Shown here in pieces: positions 44,642-52,761 of a DNA stretch of 56,364 nt (within the stretch, counting starts at the first letter, position 1; the number at the start of each line of letters is the position of its first letter). Location: positions 1-56,364 of the forward strand of contig CAJUMV010000026.1 of the NCBI GenBank assembly GCA_910587715.1, written 5' to 3'. Under the pieces are notes generated by a model. It did no database searches. It saw nothing but the letters and a program-made list of their open reading frames with translations, and was not told where the DNA came from. Source of the DNA: an uncultured Lachnospiraceae bacterium. GTDB lineage: Bacteria; Bacillota; Clostridia; Lachnospirales; Lachnospiraceae. The position numbers and the translations under genes are program-made.

Positions 44642-45082
44642 GTGAAGATATATTTGGATAACTGCTGCTATAACCGTATTCTTGATGATCGCAGCAATTC
44701 ACAGATTTATTATGAACGAAATTCGGTTATGCTTATTTTGGAGTTGGCAGAAAAAGCAGCAGTTGAATTAGTGGGAAGTGAAATGCTGGTTAAGGAAATG
44801 AATGACATTGCTGATAGTTATAAGAAATCTGTTCTTCAAATGATGTATGACTTATGTTCTGAAGAAATTCGAGTAGATGGTTCGATTTTAGATAGAGCAG
44901 AAGAGATACGTCATTGTTCCAATATTAAGTATAAAGACAGCATTCATTTAGCGTGTGCGGAAACCGCAAAAGTAGATGCTCTTCTGACAACAGATAAAAA
45001 GTTTATTCATAATGGCGGACGTATCAAGATAGATACAAGGATCATGAATCCAAATCAATGGCTATTGGAGGTGTTATATTAA
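44642..45082 (+). CDS. PIN-like domain protein, putative toxin
   Basis: 146 residues. The start K-I-Y-L-D-N-C-C-Y-N-R has the first PIN acidic residue, and the late K-Y-K-D-S-I-H-L-A-C-A-E...D-A-L-L-T-T-D-K-K-F has the remaining acidic residues of the PIN nuclease fold. PIN toxins cleave RNA. GTG 44642 follows GGGAGG. Its stop overlaps the start of a 68-residue gene (TAATG), a toxin-antitoxin-like coupling with the toxin first. Confidence 0.75.
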   Translation: MKIYLDNCCYNRILDDRSNSQIYYERNSVMLILELAEKAAVELVGSEMLVKEMNDIADSYKKSVLQMMYDLCSEEIRVDGSILDRAEEIRHCSNIKYKDSIHLACAETAKVDALLTTDKKFIHNGGRIKIDTRIMNPNQWLLEVLY

Positions 45083-45288
45083 TGATTTCGACGAAACTAA
45101 ATATAGTGAATAACGCGGAAATTCAAAAAAATGGTATTATGGCGCTTAAGGAGGCTTTGGGAGTAACCGGGACTCTAAAGTTTCTGGAGCAGTTTGACAA
45201 TGGCGGTTATGGTGACTACACAGCGGAGAAGTATCAGGGTGGAGATGCGGAACCGACAGATGAAGAGATCCGTAGGATGTTTAGGTAA
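45082..45288 (+). CDS. Small protein coupled to the PIN gene, putative antitoxin
   Basis: 68 residues, start ATG 45082 sharing a base with the PIN stop; GGAGG lies at 45066-45070. It contains M-A-L-K-E-A-L-G-V-T-G-T-L-K-F-L-E-Q-F and G-G-Y-G-D-Y-T-A-E-K, the style of small unnamed proteins found next to PIN genes. No DNA-binding motif is certain. Antitoxin function is inferred from coupling. Confidence 0.65.
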   Translation: MISTKLNIVNNAEIQKNGIMALKEALGVTGTLKFLEQFDNGGYGDYTAEKYQGGDAEPTDEEIRRMFR

Positions 45289-45330
45289 AGTTTTCTGTTG
45301 AAAGAGACTGGTCAGGTAATGTAGCTTGGC

Positions 45331-45756
45331 ATGGAGCCACAGGAGCATATTCATTATGCCATGCTTATGCGGGTCATGGGGTACGATTATGGTGTATACA
45401 AGAAGCAGTATGACAGTAACGCGCAGGCATGTAAGGCGCTCAATAGCCTGGCATTCAGTAACGGGGATAACATAGACCTTTTTAATCTGCTTGAAATTCT
45501 TTTAGGGCGGGATCTGTCAAGGAATGAAGCGAGGGAAAAGGCTATACAATACAGTGAAGAACATGGGACGGACAAGACGGTGGTTATGACGATAGCCGGA
45601 GCCACCAACAGCAAGATAGACTATAGTGCATTTGAAAAAGGAGATGGCAGGATGTGTACATTGTTTGAAGAGATTGCATTACAGTCTTTTGCGGGTACGC
45701 TGCCTGCAGATGTTGATTATGAAAAAGAACTGGAAACAATGCGGGAGGAAAAGTGA
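45331..45756 (+). pseudogene. Mosaic of Rpn-type and antitoxin fragments
   Basis: The frame reads as pieces of different genes: an Rpn/PD-(D/E)XK-protein-like stretch (residues 1-115), then the tail S-F-A-G-T-L-P-A-D of a RelB/VapB-type antitoxin ending E-T-M-R-E-E-K. The 141 bp at 45540-45680 recur at 46855-46995 with four differences, and 71 bp at 45684-45754 recur at 49281-49351 with two. There is no good start. It is probably not a functional gene. Confidence 0.6.
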
Positions 45757-45758
45757 AA

Positions 45759-46595
45759 ATGGAAAATCAGACAGAAATTAATGTGATTTGGGAATCGTTA
45801 GGAATAGCCAACGATTTTATATTCGGCAAGGTGATGCAGGATGCGGGACTATGTAAGGAATTATTGCAGAGGATACTGCCTGATCTGGAAATAGACCATA
45901 TAGAGTACCCGGAGACACAAAAGGGCATCCGACCGGATGTGGATGCAAAGAGTGTCAGGTTAGATGTCTATGTGAAAGATGGGAAGGGCACCGTTTACGA
46001 TATCGAACTACAGGCGGCGGATACGAAGGAATTACCCAAGAGAAGTCGGTATTACCAGAGTATGCTGGATCTACAGTTGATTGACAAAGGGCAGACTTAT
46101 AAAAAGCTGAAGCCGAGCTATGTTATTTTTATATGTCCGTTTGACCTTTTTGGCAAAGGGAGGCATATTTATAGTTTTGAGAATATCTGCAAAGAGGACA
46201 ACAGCGTATTTCTGGATGACGGAGCGGTGAAGATATTCTTAAATGCCAGTAGCAGGCAGGATGATGTGAGCAAGGAATTAAAGGCGTTTCTTGATTATGT
46301 GGCTGGGATAGAATCGGAAGATGATTACGTCCAGAGAGTGGCGGAGGCAGTGCGTGAAGCAAAGAAGAACAGGGAATGGAGGCATGAGTATATGACATTA
46401 TTAATGCGTGATCAGGAGAATATAGAAAAAGGGATAGAAAAAGGGATAGAAAAGGGGAAATCTGTAGGGGAAGAGATGATGCTTATGCTGGTTCAGAAAT
46501 TGGTGGATAATAACCGTTTCGATGACATATCAAAAATTAAGGATAATAAGGAGTACCGGCAGGAATTATATAAAGAATATCATATTTCCCTTTGA
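45759..46595 (+). CDS. Rpn family PD-(D/E)XK nuclease (transposase-like)
   Basis: 278 residues. The nuclease core is visible as R-L-D-V-Y-V-K-D-G-K-G-T-V-Y-D-I-E-L-Q (D...ExQ), characteristic of the Rpn/'PD-(D/E)XK nuclease family transposase' group, which promotes recombination in E. coli. The C-terminal half has D-D-Y-V-Q-R-V-A-E-A-V and a short repeat I-E-K-G-I-E-K-G-I-E-K-G. GGGAGG at 45743-45748 precedes ATG 45759. It may have contributed to the nearby fragment shuffling (inference). Confidence 0.88.
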   Translation: MENQTEINVIWESLGIANDFIFGKVMQDAGLCKELLQRILPDLEIDHIEYPETQKGIRPDVDAKSVRLDVYVKDGKGTVYDIELQAADTKELPKRSRYYQSMLDLQLIDKGQTYKKLKPSYVIFICPFDLFGKGRHIYSFENICKEDNSVFLDDGAVKIFLNASSRQDDVSKELKAFLDYVAGIESEDDYVQRVAEAVREAKKNREWRHEYMTLLMRDQENIEKGIEKGIEKGKSVGEEMMLMLVQKLVDNNRFDDISKIKDNKEYRQELYKEYHISL

Positions 46596-46696
46596 GGTTT
46601 GCAGGCAGTACGAAGAATTGAAAAAGTGGTTTTTATTCCCGCGAGCAACGAGCCAAGTGACTGCTTGCAGGCATTTGGCGACTGCCGCGAGGGTTT

Positions 46697-46790
46697 AATA
46701 CCCCGCAGCTTGCTGCGCATTCAAGCTACGATGCCCCGCAGCTTGCTGTGCATTAAAGCTACAATGCCCAGTAGCTTGCTGCGGGGTATT
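46697..46790. repeat. Three imperfect 33-bp tandem units framed by inverted ends
   Basis: Units at 46698-46730, 46731-46763 and a partial third at 46764-46790 share the CCCCGCAGCTTGCTG core. The ends AATACCCCGCAGC and GCTGCGGGGTATT are perfect 13-bp complements, so the whole can also fold as one hairpin. Confidence 0.75.
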
Positions 46791-46807
46791 TCACTTCTTT
46801 TTTCCAG

Positions 46808-47167
46808 ATGCTTGCAAATATGATGACGGGCGCCTTGCAGATTTATATAGGGAAGGCTATACAATATAGTGAAGAACATGGGACGGACAAGGCGGTGGTT
46901 ATGACGATAGCCGGAGCTACCAACAGCAAGATAGACTATAGCGCATTTGAAAAAGGAGATGGCAGGATGTGTACATTGTTTGAAGAGATTGCATTGGAGA
47001 ACGAAAAGAAGGGAAAGGCAGAGGGCAAAGCAGAGGGGATTATTGAGACTGGCTTAGATGTTGGACTTTCAGAGCAGGATATATTGGAGCGTCTCCAAAA
47101 GAAACTGGATATATCGCTTCAGAAAGCGCAGGAATATGTTTCAAGATTCGGAAAGCGGACGGTATGA
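46808..47167 (+). pseudogene. Chimeric ORF: AAA-ATPase fragment fused to Rpn-type C-terminus
   Basis: 119 codons. The first 16 or so (M-L-A-N-M-M-T-G-A-L-Q-I-Y) derive from the ATPase gene at 49834: 55 bp at 46801-46855 align with 49980-50034 with six differences. At 46855 it switches to the 141-bp Rpn-type segment also at 45540, and continues with an E-G-K-A-E-G-I-I-E-T-G-L-D-V-G helical C-terminus. No RBS is evident. A product of recombination. Confidence 0.75.
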
Positions 47168-47174
47168 GTGCTAG

Positions 47175-47363
47175 TTTGAAGTAAGGAATGTCATTAAGCC
47201 GGAGGAATTGGAGGACCGTGATACGGAAGTGTTTTCCATATTAGAACACGGGAACACAGCAAGAAGTATACAGGCGGTCAGAGATCATATTAAGATTAAG
47301 AAAGAAATCCACGGTGTAAGGTGTGGAGCCTGTGATGCTCGGCATGGAGTCACAGGAGCATAA
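47175..47363 (+). pseudogene. Open gene fragment without a start
   Basis: A 62-codon open frame encoding I-K-P-E-E-L-E-D-R-D-T-E-V-F-S-I-L then Q-A-V-R-D-H-I-K-I-K-K. It has protein-like composition but no start codon or RBS, and ends in a segment (47338-47372) duplicated from 45325-45359. Parent family not recognised. The rest of the gap to 47606 shows no gene. Confidence 0.4.
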
Positions 47364-47606
47364 TCATTATGCTAAGAGTTGTCTATTGCTGTTTTGCGGC
47401 ACTTACCTCGCGTGACAAGAACAGTCTTTTGGAATAAAGTTGAGAAGAATTTTCCGATAAACGAGGGTTTCCCAAAATAATACAATGATAAGGGAGCACT
47501 ATAAAAGTATGAAAAAGATATGATATACTGATCGAAATGTTTGCAAAAAAGAAAGTATACGGAAAAAGGAAGAGGATAAGGGGACTGGCATAGACAGGAG
47601 TAAGTT

Positions 47607-48572
47607 GTGACATTACGGAAAGCATATCAGGTTCTTGGAATTCCGCAGGGAGCCGGAAAGAGCGAAATCAAGAAAAGATATAGGAAACTGATGCAACAGG
47701 TGCATCCGGATGCTAACGCATCATTGCAGGGAAACTATTTGTACAGTGCGCAGGAAATTAACCACGCATATGCAATTTTGATGAAAGAGAAACCGGCCGA
47801 TCTTGAGAATATTAATTATGATGGCCGGTATCCGGGCTCGAAGGATAAAAAGAATGCCGCGTGGGACGCGCCTGTCAATGGAAATGCATTTGTGGAGCGG
47901 GAAGTTTTGCAGTATGTGGAAGATTATGATGGGACGGTTTTGGGAACTTTCTGTGTGGCTAAAGGGAAATACCTGTGGAAGACAGATGAGGATTTTCCAC
48001 TTTTTTTGCGCAGTATGTATCGATGCAGTAAGGAGCTATTGGACGGGATAGATGAGAGATATTATAAGGGAGGGGCTTCAAACAGACGGCAGCAGATTCA
48101 GGCGGAACTTGCGTATCTGCTTGCCCAGCAATTTATAGATGCATCTGCCTTGTTCTCGGAAATTGCGCAAGAGGAGAAAAGCAGTCCGGACGGAGAAAGG
48201 ATTTTTTATCTTGATTCCATGCTGGAATTGGAAGATGGGATGGCTCCTGTAAAAAAGGGGGAGCTGTTTTATCCGTCCAGGCTTAGTAATCACAGATTAT
48301 ATATAAAAAATCAAGCAGGGCAGGAGCTGGGGTATCTTTCTTTTTTAGACGATCGTATGTATTATCTAATCATTCCTCTTTTTGAACAGAAGAGAGTCCA
48401 GGTCAAAATGCAGGCAGACGAGGGGAAGGCGGAGAAAAGGAAAGGGAAAGCGGTCAGGTATCTAAAGCTGCATCTGTGGGTAAAACTGCAGGATGCGGAT
48501 AGGCGGATGCCCGAAAGCCTGAACTTGCAGATTGATAAGCTATTGGCAGATTATGTAGATGCCTGTTTATAA
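47607..48572 (+). CDS. J-domain protein with an unknown C-terminal domain
   Basis: 321 residues. An N-terminal J domain (residues 2-65) with the H-P-D motif at 33-35 should stimulate an Hsp70 ATPase. It lacks the Gly/Phe and zinc-finger regions of DnaJ. Residues 95-321 match nothing recognised; they are mixed alpha/beta with several aromatic residues. GTG 47607 follows AGGAG. Located among debris but intact. Confidence 0.8.
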   Translation: MTLRKAYQVLGIPQGAGKSEIKKRYRKLMQQVHPDANASLQGNYLYSAQEINHAYAILMKEKPADLENINYDGRYPGSKDKKNAAWDAPVNGNAFVEREVLQYVEDYDGTVLGTFCVAKGKYLWKTDEDFPLFLRSMYRCSKELLDGIDERYYKGGASNRRQQIQAELAYLLAQQFIDASALFSEIAQEEKSSPDGERIFYLDSMLELEDGMAPVKKGELFYPSRLSNHRLYIKNQAGQELGYLSFLDDRMYYLIIPLFEQKRVQVKMQADEGKAEKRKGKAVRYLKLHLWVKLQDADRRMPESLNLQIDKLLADYVDACL

Positions 48573-48863
48573 TTTAAACGACTTGGAAGTTTTCCGCTGA
48601 GATTTTTGCTATAGCAGTAACCTCTTTTTGGAGGATAACAGAATTTGTCATAGAAACAATAGGTATTGTATTTTTAAGCAGGATGGAAGTGTCTGGGAAA
48701 AGCTTTATAATAATGGCAATAATAAAAGCAAAGTTTTTTGTTGAAAGAGGCTGCTCAGGTAATGGAGCCACACTGAAAATTGGAGTGATATAGACGAGAG
48801 GCATGAGTATATGACATTATTGATGCATGATCAGGAATGGATATTTTAGAGGAGAAATGATAT

Positions 48864-49205
48864 ATGTCACTGGCAATGCAGAATTTGATAGATCAGTATA
48901 TTTCTGAAATTAAGAAAATTTATGGTTTACATTTACGGAAGGTGATTTTGTATGGTTCTTATGCCAGAGGAGATTTCGAACAGAATTCAGACGTAGATAT
49001 TATGATATTGCTTGATATATCGGAGTCAGATTTAAAGTCTTACAGCCAGAAACTTTTTTATATGACATATGACTTTAATTTAGATAATGATCTTGATATA
49101 AAACCGATTGCCAAAAGCGAGGCACATTTTATAAAATGGATTGAGAACTATCCGTTCTATGCAAATATCCATAAAGAGGGAGTGATTTTATATGGAGCAG
49201 CATAA
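48864..49205 (+). CDS. MNT-type nucleotidyltransferase
   Basis: 113 residues. The motif G-S-Y-A-R-G-D-F-E-Q-N-S-D-V-D-I (G-S-x10-D-x-D) defines the minimal nucleotidyltransferase fold. Such proteins are usually antitoxins paired with HEPN toxins. AGAGGAG precedes ATG 48864. No HEPN partner is present; the overlapping downstream frame is an antitoxin fragment, so the partner seems to have been lost. Confidence 0.85.
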   Translation: MSLAMQNLIDQYISEIKKIYGLHLRKVILYGSYARGDFEQNSDVDIMILLDISESDLKSYSQKLFYMTYDFNLDNDLDIKPIAKSEAHFIKWIENYPFYANIHKEGVILYGAA

Positions 49206-49368
49206 AAATGGATACAAACAGGAAACAAGTGTAGATTCCGCAGACATTTCAAAGAGTGTGGAAGGATTTAAAGTATTAAAGTCTTTTGCGGGTACGCTGC
49301 CTGCGGATTTTGATTATGAAAAAGAACTGGAAACAATGCGGGAGGAAAAGTATGCTCGTTTTAATTGA
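49192..49368 (+). pseudogene. Hybrid 58-codon ORF with an antitoxin C-terminus
   Basis: It starts at ATG 49192 inside the MNT gene (as a HEPN-partner gene would) with M-E-Q-H-K-N-G-Y. It then joins S-F-A-G-T-L-P-A-D-F-D-Y-E-K-E-L-E-T-M-R-E-E-K, the C-terminus of a RelB/VapB-type antitoxin also seen at 45684. It is probably a fusion of two broken genes. Confidence 0.55.
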
Positions 49369-49396
49369 TTCAAATAGGGATCAGCAGGATGTATAG
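49352..49396 (+). pseudogene. Truncated PIN toxin start (vapC remnant)
   Basis: ATG 49352 overlaps the antitoxin fragment end, behind GGAGG. It encodes M-L-V-L-I-D-S-N, the usual N-terminus of VapC-type PIN toxins, but stops after 14 codons. The antitoxin-toxin overlap is preserved while the toxin body is gone. Confidence 0.6.
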
Positions 49397-49460
49397 GTAA
49401 AGTTGAACTAATGACGATTGCAATAATTAATGTAAATATGGAGTGAAGAGGGTGATTTTT

Positions 49461-49736
49461 ATGATAATGACGAGCATTGAGTTACATGTTCCAACAGAAA
49501 CTAAAGCCTATGTATTGGATAAAACAACGGAAATGGTGCGGAATGCCCTTTTGTTGTATCCAAGCATTGCGGATGAAACAATATCACATGGCAGGGCGGC
49601 AGAACTTCTTGGCATATCTTAAATGGAACTTATTGAATTATATAGCAGTTTGGGAATTCCATATTTGGATATGACAGATGAGGAGTTTGAAGAGGAAATA
49701 CAAATGGTTAAGAAGATAGCGGAGAAACTTTCATAA
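49461..49736 (+). pseudogene. UPF0175 family gene with an in-frame stop
   Basis: 91 codons from ATG 49461 (GAGGGTG upstream). S-H-G-R-A-A-E-L-L-G-I-S then M-E-L-I-E-L-Y-S-S-L-G-I-P-Y match UPF0175, small proteins often serving as antitoxins of PIN-type toxins. A TAA at 49620-49622 interrupts the conserved helix-turn-helix-like core; the frame resumes perfectly after it. A single substitution could explain it. No toxin follows. Confidence 0.75.
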
Positions 49737-49833
49737 ATTCACCAATCTACCTATATCTTTAGTAGTTCACTGGAAATTGATAAAGAGTATGCAAGTTGCT
49801 CATATGAAAGTGGAAATGGGGAGGAAAAGAGTA

Positions 49834-50946
49834 TTGGATAAGAGATCACGGTTGAAGGAAATAAAAATTTCAGGATATAAATCTTTAGGAACAGACACGC
49901 AGCCGATCAGTTTAAAAATGGATACGTTAAATATTATCATAGGGGCAAATGGAGCGGGGAAAAGTAACTTTATTTCTTTTTTTCAGATGCTTGCAAACAT
50001 GATGACGGGTGCCCTGCAGATTTATGTTGGGAAGAACGGAACGTCCGAGTCGTTGCTGCAGTTCGGGTCTAAAAGGACAAAGATGATTTCTGCAAGTCTG
50101 GTATTTGAAAATAAAATATTCACTGATACTTATGAGTTTTCCCTTGTGAAAGCGGTAAATGATACGCTGATCTTTGCAGAGGAAATCATCAGTGACGGAA
50201 AAAATACATTTGAACTCAGCAGTGGACAAAAGGAGAGTTTTCTGCTTACGGATCAGGCGACCCATGCCAGTGAGCGGGCTGTCAAGGCGATTCTTTCCGG
50301 CTGTAAGACATTCCAGTTTCACGATACATCCGCAGAAGCGCATATCAGGAATGCCGCCAATATAGACAATAACCGATCTTTGATGAGCGACGGGGGAAAT
50401 GTAGCTGCCTATTTGTATATGCTGAAAAAGAACCATGTGCAATATTACAATCGGATCGTGGATCATGTGCGATATGTGATGCCATCTTTTTATGATTTCT
50501 TTCTGGAGCCACAAATGCTGAATCCCCAATGGATTAAGCTTCAATGGGTGGAAAAGGGAAATAGTGAATATGTGTTTGGCCCGGAGCATTTTTCGGATGG
50601 CACATTGCGGTTTATTGCACTGGCAACCCTGTTTTTACAGCCGCCAAAGCTTTTGCCGCAGGTGATCTTTGTGGACGAGCCGGAGCTTGGTCTTCACCCG
50701 CAGGCAGTAGATGTTCTGGCTTCTATGGTAAAAAAGGCAACGGAGAGTACACAGGTGATTATGGCGACACAGTCTCCCAGACTGCTGGACAGTTTTGATT
50801 ATAAGGATATTATTGTGGCGGAAAAGGACAGGGAAACGGGATGTACCATGTTGGACCGGCTGGACGAAGATGAGGTGAAGGTATGGTTGGAAGATTACAG
50901 CCTTTCTCAGATCTGGGACAAGAATATAATCGGAGGGCAGCCGTAA
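49834..50946 (+). CDS. AAA family ATPase (AAA_21, OLD/ABC-like)
   Basis: 370 residues. Walker A G-A-N-G-A-G-K-S-N at 37-45, a signature-like F-S-D-G-T-L-R-F, and Walker B V-I-F-V-D-E-P-E-L-G-L-H-P with Asp281-Glu282, then a T-Q-S-P-R-L-L switch. This is the AAA_21 pattern of defence-associated SMC/ABC-like ATPases. The frame is open from 49777, with ATGs at 49804 and 49816, but only TTG 49834 has a well-spaced GGGGAGG. The downstream DUF4276 gene starts one base after its stop, so the two are an operon. Confidence 0.88.
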   Translation: MDKRSRLKEIKISGYKSLGTDTQPISLKMDTLNIIIGANGAGKSNFISFFQMLANMMTGALQIYVGKNGTSESLLQFGSKRTKMISASLVFENKIFTDTYEFSLVKAVNDTLIFAEEIISDGKNTFELSSGQKESFLLTDQATHASERAVKAILSGCKTFQFHDTSAEAHIRNAANIDNNRSLMSDGGNVAAYLYMLKKNHVQYYNRIVDHVRYVMPSFYDFFLEPQMLNPQWIKLQWVEKGNSEYVFGPEHFSDGTLRFIALATLFLQPPKLLPQVIFVDEPELGLHPQAVDVLASMVKKATESTQVIMATQSPRLLDSFDYKDIIVAEKDRETGCTMLDRLDEDEVKVWLEDYSLSQIWDKNIIGGQP

Positions 50947-50947
50947 T

Positions 50948-51622
50948 ATGAAGAATTTTCGTATTGTTACTGAAGGGCAGTCGGAAACCAATTTTGTCAA
51001 CAGAGTAATGGTGCCGTATTTTTATGGTAGATGTACGCTGATACCGATTACAGTTGTGACAAAGACAGATAACAGACATGGAAAGATATATAAAGGCGGG
51101 GTGGGTAATTATGGTCAAATGAGAAATACGCTGTTAAATACGTTGGCAAATGCGTCTAAAAACCCGGATTCTTATGTGACGACTATGTTTGATTTTTACA
51201 GACTGCCGACAGATGTGCCCGGAGTTGCAGAGGCAGAAAAGGTAGACGACCCCTATAAAAAAGTGGAGATCATAGAGAGAGAAGTACAAAGAGTGGAAGG
51301 ATATGGTGAAAAGTTCTTCTTTCCATACATAGAACTGCATGAATTTGAGGCAATGATTTTCTCTGACATAACAAAGCTGGAAGAAACATATTTTGAAGAT
51401 GATCTGACGGCACTGAAAGAATGCGTAAAAGCGCAGAGTAACCCTGAACTGATCAATAACGGGGCTGATACGGCACCGTCAAAACGGATTATGGATTGTA
51501 TCGGTAGCTTTGATAAGGCAAATGTAGGGGTGGATGTGCTTGGAAAAATAGGCATTGAGAATATTGCAGGAAAATGCCGCCATTTTGCGGAATGGCTGCA
51601 GTGTATTGAAGAAAGGATCTGA
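50948..51622 (+). CDS. DUF4276 family protein (TOPRIM-like)
   Basis: 224 residues. The N-terminal R-I-V-T-E-G-Q-S-E with Glu9 and Glu13, and the later M-F-D-F-Y with Asp82, fit the acidic metal-binding pattern of TOPRIM-like domains, so a nuclease role is plausible. F-F-P-Y-I-E-L-H-E-F-E-A and S-K-R-I form later conserved blocks. GGAGG precedes ATG 50948. AAA_21 plus TOPRIM-like pairs occur in phage defence (PARIS is an analogous pair with DUF4435). Confidence 0.85.
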   Translation: MKNFRIVTEGQSETNFVNRVMVPYFYGRCTLIPITVVTKTDNRHGKIYKGGVGNYGQMRNTLLNTLANASKNPDSYVTTMFDFYRLPTDVPGVAEAEKVDDPYKKVEIIEREVQRVEGYGEKFFFPYIELHEFEAMIFSDITKLEETYFEDDLTALKECVKAQSNPELINNGADTAPSKRIMDCIGSFDKANVGVDVLGKIGIENIAGKCRHFAEWLQCIEERI

Positions 51623-51663
51623 CTTTTGGAGCGGGTGTAAAGCGCAACTTTAATTAGTCTAAA

Positions 51664-52602
51664 ATGAAAAGAGAACCCATAATGAACCAAATGAAAAATA
51701 ATTTAAGAATAGCAGGAACGGAATATGTCGGAGAACATGTATTTGTAAACGGAAGAAGTGTTCCCATATATGAAATACATACTGTACATGGTTTAAATCA
51801 AATAATTGGATATGCAAAATTCAATAACAATAATTATGGTAATGTTTTTTATCGGGGCGAATGTAAATTGCATCAATCCCTTATTCCATCACTTTTCCGG
51901 GGATGTAAACATACAGGTGAAAAGACGAAAAGGCTGAATTCATTAATCCATTTAATCCATGCAGATGATAGATTGGAACATGATTTAAAATTGATGGACG
52001 CCAGTCCTGATAAACAGGAAATCAAAATAGAAGGAATGCTGCAGCATTACGGAGTACCGACAAGATACATTGATGTGGTGGATAACCATTGGGTAGCATT
52101 ATGGATGGGGTTGCATAAAATGCAGGGTTTGAAAAATATTGGTAAGTACTATCATTATGGAAAAAGAGAATTGCCGCTTTCAGAAATGCTATGTGGCAAT
52201 ATGGCTGATACAGATACATTATATCAGTATATTTTGTTAATTGCTGTTCCAGATGAGAGAGTGAATAATGCGGATGGAATTGAAATTATGGATGGTATGA
52301 TTGTAGTTGATTTGCGAAAGGCGCTTCCATCAATATTTCTAAGGCCGCATGCACAACACGGATTGGTTTTACGCAATAGAGGTGGGGATTCTAATAATGT
52401 GGATTTTTATGATGTTTCCAATAATGTAGTTGGAGTCTTAAAGATAAGAATTGATAGAACTGATGAATGGTTAGGAAATGGTCAATTATTGACTCAAGAC
52501 AATCTATTTCCATCTCCAGGATATGATTATGGATATGATTTATTGTTATCAAGAGATGATATTTTTGCACAAACGGAATTTGAAATTACAAGATATAACT
52601 AA
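51664..52602 (+). CDS. FRG domain-containing protein
   Basis: 312 residues. The FRG domain is seen at V-F-Y-R-G-E-C-K-L-H-Q-S-L-I-P-S-L-F-R and M-L-Q-H-Y-G-V-P-T-R-Y-I-D-V-V. FRG proteins (named for Phe-Arg-Gly) are of unknown activity but are common in defence islands. The gene is markedly AT-rich. ATGs at 51664 and 51682 are both possible and neither has a strong RBS. It follows DUF4276 by 41 bp and ends before a strong terminator. Confidence 0.85.
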   Translation: MKREPIMNQMKNNLRIAGTEYVGEHVFVNGRSVPIYEIHTVHGLNQIIGYAKFNNNNYGNVFYRGECKLHQSLIPSLFRGCKHTGEKTKRLNSLIHLIHADDRLEHDLKLMDASPDKQEIKIEGMLQHYGVPTRYIDVVDNHWVALWMGLHKMQGLKNIGKYYHYGKRELPLSEMLCGNMADTDTLYQYILLIAVPDERVNNADGIEIMDGMIVVDLRKALPSIFLRPHAQHGLVLRNRGGDSNNVDFYDVSNNVVGVLKIRIDRTDEWLGNGQLLTQDNLFPSPGYDYGYDLLLSRDDIFAQTEFEITRYN

Positions 52603-52691
52603 TAATGGATAAGATAAAGATATAATAAGTATGATTGTGGCAAGAAGTTGATTATAAAGAGAACGTAATATAGAGCATGTAAGTTTTTGGG

Positions 52692-52717
52692 GTGGCCGAG
52701 TAACTCGGCCACTTTTT
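52692..52717. terminator. Terminator between the FRG and XRE genes
   Basis: GTGGCCGAG-TAA-CTCGGCCAC followed by T5; A/G-rich on the other side. It ends the FRG transcript and may also act on the converging XRE gene. Confidence 0.88.
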
Positions 52718-52761
52718 CTGTGTAAACATTAGTCCATAGAATGTTCTTTTGACGCAAAATG

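Noticed and set aside
48574..48804. 76-codon minus-strand ORF between the J-domain and MNT genes
   Set aside because: It covers fragment C (48730-48764), a duplicated debris segment, and has no convincing RBS or recognisable domain.
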